Part shown: positions 32,743 to 36,922 of the stretch, piece after piece
How positions within the stretch are numbered: the first letter of the stretch is position 1
Layout: every line of letters starts with the position of its first letter
Assembly: GCA_012522475.1 (NCBI GenBank)
Contig: JAAYKH010000003.1
Span: 1 to 36,922, forward strand
Length of the DNA: 36,922 nucleotides
Origin: Chloroflexota bacterium
GTDB taxonomy: Bacteria; Chloroflexota; Anaerolineae; Anaerolineales; Anaerolineaceae
Direction: 5' to 3'
The notes under the pieces: model-generated
The model's database searches: none
Told to the model about the DNA's origin: nothing
The model's input: the letters and a program-made list of their open reading frames with translations, nothing else
Made by a program: the position numbers and the translations under genes

Positions 32743-33537
32743 TTATTCATCCGAGTCGTTTGCTCGCTGGCTAAACATACGTTGCCTGCGCCAGTTGATC
32801 AGCGGCGCGGCTATTTTGCGCAACTGATACTTGAGGACAATCGGCGCCAGGGCGTGCCCGCCCTCACGATAATGCACGCGCAGCATCTCTGGCCAGCAAC
32901 GGTCATCAGCAGCAATGGTCTTGGCCTCGCCATGCAGTCGAAAACTGGCCCAAAGTCGCCCAGGCAAGTAAGTCAACGGCGCTTCCCTGGCCAGGCGCAC
33001 CCACAAATCATAATCCATGGCAAAATAAAAACTCGGATCCAGCGGACCAACCTTACGCCACAGGTCGGCTCTGAAAAACGAAGCCTGTTGCGGGATATGG
33101 ACATAACCCCGCCGCAAACGGTGGTAATCCGTCTGCGCAGCTGGAAACCGTCCGATTTTTCGGTCATCGGCATCAATAAACGAACACTCGCCATAGACCA
33201 TGCCTACACTTGGATGACTTTCCAGAAATTCCACAGCCTCTTTAATCGCGCCCGGTTGATAAACATCATCGGAATTCAGCCAGGCCAGGTATTTCCCGGC
33301 GGCACGATCAAAGCCCTTGTTAATCGCATCGGTCTGACCCCGATCAGGGTTTGATTCCCAATAAGCCACGCGGTCTGAATAATCTTGGATAATCGCCAGG
33401 CTATCATCAGTTGAACCGCCATCCATCAAAATGTACTCCATTTTGGGATAATTCTGATTCAGGACGGATTCTATCGTCCGTCGCAGAAACGGAGCCTGGT
33501 TAAACGAGGGTGTGATAATACTGACAAGAGGTTTCAT
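32743..33537 (-). CDS. GT2 family glycosyltransferase
   Basis: The 264-residue soluble enzyme starts with [20 protein letters not shown] and contains MDGGSTDDS, WLNSDDVY (the DxD-like motif) and FAMDYDLWVRLA, all GT-A fold features. It has no membrane helices. It is close in pattern to the GT2 gene at 35808-36821 and probably adds a sugar to a surface polysaccharide. Confidence 0.9.
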   Translation of the reverse strand: MKPLVSIITPSFNQAPFLRRTIESVLNQNYPKMEYILMDGGSTDDSLAIIQDYSDRVAYWESNPDRGQTDAINKGFDRAAGKYLAWLNSDDVYQPGAIKEAVEFLESHPSVGMVYGECSFIDADDRKIGRFPAAQTDYHRLRRGYVHIPQQASFFRADLWRKVGPLDPSFYFAMDYDLWVRLAREAPLTYLPGRLWASFRLHGEAKTIAADDRCWPEMLRVHYREGGHALAPIVLKYQLRKIAAPLINWRRQRMFSQRANDSDE

Positions 33538-34040
33538 AAGCGCATGATCCGTTATTGCATTTAAGTCAGGTTATCTGACCGGTGAGGCAAAACCTTTTTT
33601 ATTATACTTTGGGAAAATAAATTCAATCAATCGGGTTGCCCAATGAAGAATACCAGACTTCGCCCTGAAGCGCTTCAACCGATAATTGCTCTCTATTACC
33701 CTGTTGACCCAATAATTCTTGCAAATAGCAATCTCCTTCTGATTGCCAGTACGAGGTTTGTTTCCATCCCCAGTAGGACAGTAAGCGAATAAACCCATGG
33801 CAATCGCTGGCGCCAGTAGAAGCTGATAGTAATCATTTGTACTTTCCAGGATTTGATTACAAATTCAAGCTACTACATTTTCCTAACACAATTTATTCAT
33901 TCTTTTTATTATTTTTAAATTGATTATATTTTTGCATCCGCGTTAGGAAGTTTTTGTCATTATACTCATTCAGTAAACCAAGTAAATTGCAATCCGAATT
34001 TAGCCGGATAAAATCCGACATCTTACCTGCTTTTTTTGTT
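33538..34040. other. Intergenic region with a possible degraded reading frame
   Basis: There is no intact gene in these 503 bases between two glycosyltransferase genes. On the minus strand an open frame of about 95 codons ends at 33571; it includes NQILESTNDYYQLLLAPAIA and, after a short gap, NYWVNRVIESNYRLKRFR. A different frame there also reads protein-like (YWGWKQTSYWQSEGD), which suggests a frameshifted remnant. No family is recognised. The remainder is AT-rich. Confidence 0.4.
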
Positions 34041-35792
34041 TCAATCCAGGTTCACATCGACAAAGTAAACTTGGATTTCTCCATCGGACGAAGAAAACAC
34101 TGGCGACAACCCAGAGCTGTCTAAATCTTTCACAAGTGGGAAAAAAGCGCTGGGGAATTGTTCATCCACATAGATTGCTTTGATGTGTTGTACTTGTACC
34201 CAGTCTAAAAAATGTTCCGAGTCGATAAATTCGGGGATATCATAAGAATTAATTCCAGAATAAGACATTCGGGCCGCCCAGATATTAGCGGGTGCACCTG
34301 CCAGAACTTTACTATTTAAAGGTAAATGTTCCTGCAAAAAATAAACTGACTGCTCTAAATCCGTTTCCCCGTACCTTGGTAATGCTGGAGGTTGATACCC
34401 TCCACGAATGATTAATATTATTGCTAATAAAAACCACAAAGCGACCCCACGCCATTGATCTTTTTGGGGAATGCGGAGCCTGAGTTTGTAGATCAGCACT
34501 AAACCAAATATAAATAATATACCCCGGTAAAGCATAGAAGTATTCCTTACCGCAAGGCTAACAATTATTAAGAAAATACTGCCGGCAACCAAGCCTATTC
34601 TTTCATCTTTTGAATCGAAATTTTCGAGAATAGCTTGCAATCCGATGCTCATCAAGGCAAAAAGCACGAAAAAGGGCATTAAGAAATATCCTTCGCGGAA
34701 GAACGTATTCAACCAACCCACCCCCAACGGAACAAACCACAAGATTCCCATCAAAGCTAAAGGATAATGCTTGTCATGAATTAACTTAATCAAGCCACGC
34801 AACGAAAGCCAAATAAAAATCAAAAGGAATTTATTCCCGTAAGCCTTGATGCTATTACGGAAGAAACTTGGCCCCGCTGCTTTAAGGCGCTTTAGATACA
34901 TGTTTGGGTTTCTAAGGATTGCCCGAAAAACGGAGTTATTATTCTCTTCTGGAGTGCCAAAATATTTACGAGATTCAAGCCGCGCGCTAATTGTCGGTAT
35001 AAAAGGCGTGCTTTTTGAATATATAACTTCATGACCGCTTTCAAAATTATTGAAGGTCCGGCCAGATAGCCCTGTCTCAAAGTTCCCAGTAACCAAGCCA
35101 AAAACAAGGATATACCCACCCACCAAAACCGTAAAAGGTACCAGCACCGAGATGATATGCTTATACCAGTCTTTATTGCGCAGGTTGATCAGCAACACCA
35201 CAATCAACATCACGCCAATTAGTAATAAGCCTTCAGCACGTGCTAACATACCAAGGCCCATCAACCCTGAAGCCCACCACAAATGGTTGCGTTTCCGATG
35301 ATTGTAATAAGCTAGCATTTGCCAGAAAGCTAATCCCGAGAGCCCGGCAAACAGAATGTCACTGGGAAATAGGAACATAGTCGTGGCAACTGGGATAATC
35401 ACAACCATGGCAAGCATTACCCAGGGATTTGCATAGGGTTTTAGCTCACGAGCAAGGAAGTAAACACAAAAATATATCAATGTAAATAAGAATATCCGCC
35501 CAATTGCTATACTTTGAACAAAATAGTCCGGTGAATTTTTTACCGGAAGAGCAGTTAGTGCGTATAACAAACTCATTAAAGGTGAGGCAACCAAAGCAGG
35601 CCAGATACCTTCAGTTAGCAACTGCCAGCCCGCGCGTACATAAGAAGCCTCATCCCAGACATTAATCGAACCCAAGGTCGGAAAGAAATGTGCCAGTTCC
35701 AGCAGCAAACTGAAAAAATAAACTGGAATGGCAATGTCCAGTGAATAATTAGCTAGTTTTTTGTGTAATTTCGCAATCCTGCCAGAGGCCAT
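34041..35792 (-). CDS. GT-C fold membrane glycosyltransferase (ArnT/PMT-like)
   Basis: The 583-residue protein has about twelve membrane helices and a soluble C-terminal domain. The first extracytoplasmic loop has the acidic pair D47-E48 (NVWDEASYVRAGW), the catalytic signature of GT-C enzymes that use polyprenyl-phosphate sugars (GT39/GT83-like). It would act on the outer face of the membrane, transferring a sugar from a lipid carrier. It sits next to two GT2 genes, indicating a cell-surface glycan cluster. The acceptor is unknown. Confidence 0.85.
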   Translation of the reverse strand: MASGRIAKLHKKLANYSLDIAIPVYFFSLLLELAHFFPTLGSINVWDEASYVRAGWQLLTEGIWPALVASPLMSLLYALTALPVKNSPDYFVQSIAIGRIFLFTLIYFCVYFLARELKPYANPWVMLAMVVIIPVATTMFLFPSDILFAGLSGLAFWQMLAYYNHRKRNHLWWASGLMGLGMLARAEGLLLIGVMLIVVLLINLRNKDWYKHIISVLVPFTVLVGGYILVFGLVTGNFETGLSGRTFNNFESGHEVIYSKSTPFIPTISARLESRKYFGTPEENNNSVFRAILRNPNMYLKRLKAAGPSFFRNSIKAYGNKFLLIFIWLSLRGLIKLIHDKHYPLALMGILWFVPLGVGWLNTFFREGYFLMPFFVLFALMSIGLQAILENFDSKDERIGLVAGSIFLIIVSLAVRNTSMLYRGILFIFGLVLIYKLRLRIPQKDQWRGVALWFLLAIILIIRGGYQPPALPRYGETDLEQSVYFLQEHLPLNSKVLAGAPANIWAARMSYSGINSYDIPEFIDSEHFLDWVQVQHIKAIYVDEQFPSAFFPLVKDLDSSGLSPVFSSSDGEIQVYFVDVNLD

Positions 35793-35807
35793 AAATTTTA
35801 ATCTCTT

Positions 35808-36821
35808 TCAGTTATTCCAGGCAATATCGCCATCACTAACGATCAACCGTTTGCGTTGATGCAAAAGTTTTCGGCGAATTTCACGATACAGAAGAAATAG
35901 TTTGCCTAAGCCGATGGCTCCACCCAGAGCTTGGATCCATTTATACCAGACTTTTAAAACAACCTTTGTATTGATTTTCCAGGCTTGGTTAAAATGTGCT
36001 AATGCCTTTTTGAACATCCCTGCGTCAATCAACCGGCGCGCAGCAAAGACGTGCAGTCCAGCTTGGATTTTTTTATCTTGCGTTTGCAACACATTCTCAA
36101 ATTGCGGTTCTGCCCTTAGTCCATCCACAAAGTTAAACGCTTCGTCAACAAACTGGGCGGAAAGGGCGATCGTCTTGGCATCTACGTGGGTGCGTTCAAC
36201 AGCCCAGTAAGCATCCACATGCCGAACAGGATAATTCACAGCAATCCGTACCCATAGCTCGTGGTCTAAAATCAGATGCGATTCAGGTCGCAAGTAGCCT
36301 GCCTGTTGCAACGCAGCTCGGCGCATGAACACGGCCGGCTGCAGAAGGACGTTAAAGGCCAGCAGGTCGTCCACGGTATATTGACGGTAAGGGTGCCAAT
36401 CCAATAAACGACCCTCGGCATCCACCATCACACCATTTCCATACACCATACCTAATTGCGGCTCTGATTGTAAAACCGCCACTGCCTGGCTGACCACATC
36501 GCAACGGTAATAAAAATCATCCGAATTGATCCAGGCCACGATCTCACCTTTAGCCCGCCCAAAGCCCTTATTGATGGCATCAGCCTGGCCCTGATCTTTC
36601 TCAGAAACCCAGTAAGTCAACCGGTGTGCATAACGCTGAATAATCGCCTGGCTGCCATCGGTCGATCCGCCATCAATCACCAGGTATTCAATGTGGGGAT
36701 AATCCTGGCATAAAACGGACCGCAAGGTATCCTCCAGATAACGCGCTTGGTTATAAGAAGGGGTAATAATAGAGACAAGGGGTTTTGTCATAGCCTGCTC
36801 TTGGAAAACAATTTCTTTCAT
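35808..36821 (-). CDS. GT2 family glycosyltransferase
   Basis: The 337-residue protein has a GT-A domain at residues 12-230: [39 protein letters not shown] and [12 protein letters not shown]. The C-terminal part is helical and basic ([16 protein letters not shown]). It is paralogous in pattern to the gene at 32743-33537. The start ATG 36821 overlaps the stop of the upstream gene (ATGA), which supports it over the internal ATG at 36791. Confidence 0.9.
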   Translation of the reverse strand: MKEIVFQEQAMTKPLVSIITPSYNQARYLEDTLRSVLCQDYPHIEYLVIDGGSTDGSQAIIQRYAHRLTYWVSEKDQGQADAINKGFGRAKGEIVAWINSDDFYYRCDVVSQAVAVLQSEPQLGMVYGNGVMVDAEGRLLDWHPYRQYTVDDLLAFNVLLQPAVFMRRAALQQAGYLRPESHLILDHELWVRIAVNYPVRHVDAYWAVERTHVDAKTIALSAQFVDEAFNFVDGLRAEPQFENVLQTQDKKIQAGLHVFAARRLIDAGMFKKALAHFNQAWKINTKVVLKVWYKWIQALGGAIGLGKLFLLYREIRRKLLHQRKRLIVSDGDIAWNN

Positions 36822-36922
36822 GTTTCAAAGCCATCCACCGGTTGCATTTGACGTTCATCTCCCCATAAAAACAAACGCACATGAAACCATAATAAATAAC
36901 GTTTTACATAACCCGGATCAAA
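36818..36922 (-). CDS. C-terminal end of an unidentified gene (cut by window edge)
   Basis: The last 34 codons read [20 protein letters not shown], then [14 protein letters not shown] and a stop. They overlap the following glycosyltransferase start by four bases (ATGA). That coupling indicates a real coding tail in the same surface-glycan operon. Too little is present to name the product. Confidence 0.65.
   Translation of the reverse strand, partial: FDPGYVKRYLLWFHVRLFLWGDERQMQPVDGFET

Noticed and set aside
32782-33354. Plus-strand frame of 190 codons
   Set aside because: It is antisense to a GT2 glycosyltransferase with complete motifs and has no independent support.

Overview
The window looks like bacterial chromosome of moderate GC content, most likely from the Chloroflexota, class Anaerolineae. 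That placement is inferred from the overall gene repertoire and not from a marker gene. Genes run in both directions with short intergenic gaps. The window holds one tRNA gene, one probable transposase remnant, no CRISPR array and no prophage.

Layout. Positions 1-480 hold the start of an EF-G-like GTPase on the minus strand, cut by the window edge. Positions 925-1136 hold the degraded N-terminus of a transposase. Positions 1150-11137 are the most distinctive part: a carbohydrate phosphotransferase (PTS) locus on the plus strand. Its order is DeoR regulator, galactitol-type EIIC, zinc MDR dehydrogenase, SDR dehydrogenase, M42-type metallopeptidase, ribulose-phosphate-epimerase-like protein, EIIA, EIIB, a small unknown protein, HPr and enzyme I. 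The combination of DeoR, GAT-family EII proteins, M42 peptidase and epimerase closely resembles the poorly understood sgc operon of E. coli. Here two polyol or sugar dehydrogenases are added and a complete private phosphorelay is present. The EIIB gene has an in-frame TGA three codons before its phosphorylatable cysteine, which is the most striking anomaly in the window. Strong hairpin terminators after EIIC, EIIB and enzyme I split the locus into several transcripts.

Positions 11340-13521 hold a YtxH-like protein, a YjbQ protein and a beta-propeller lipoprotein whose signal peptide is interrupted by a stop codon. Positions 13598-16601, on the minus strand, form a surface-sugar operon: a GtrB-like glycosyltransferase, an FdtA-like ketoisomerase, an FdtB-like aminotransferase and a GtrA-like membrane protein. 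A methyltransferase follows on the plus strand. Positions 17819-19775 hold a heme catalase and a PerR-type regulator, with three tandem PerR-like boxes spaced exactly 17 bp apart. Positions 20319-26688 encode the AddB and AddA recombination nuclease-helicase. A tRNA-Gly(TCC) and the complete gatC-gatA-gatB amidotransferase operon follow on the minus strand. Positions 30667-31851 encode glycine C-acetyltransferase on the plus strand. The rest, on the minus strand, holds two small proteins and then a surface-glycan cluster: two GT2 glycosyltransferases, a GT-C membrane glycosyltransferase and the tail of one more gene at the right edge.

Working model for the PTS locus (inference): enzyme I and HPr pass phosphate from PEP to EIIA and EIIB, EIIC imports and phosphorylates a polyol or sugar, the MDR and SDR dehydrogenases oxidise the phosphorylated product, and the epimerase-like protein feeds it into the pentose-phosphate pool. 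DeoR would sense an intermediate. The role of the M42 protein in such loci is unknown.
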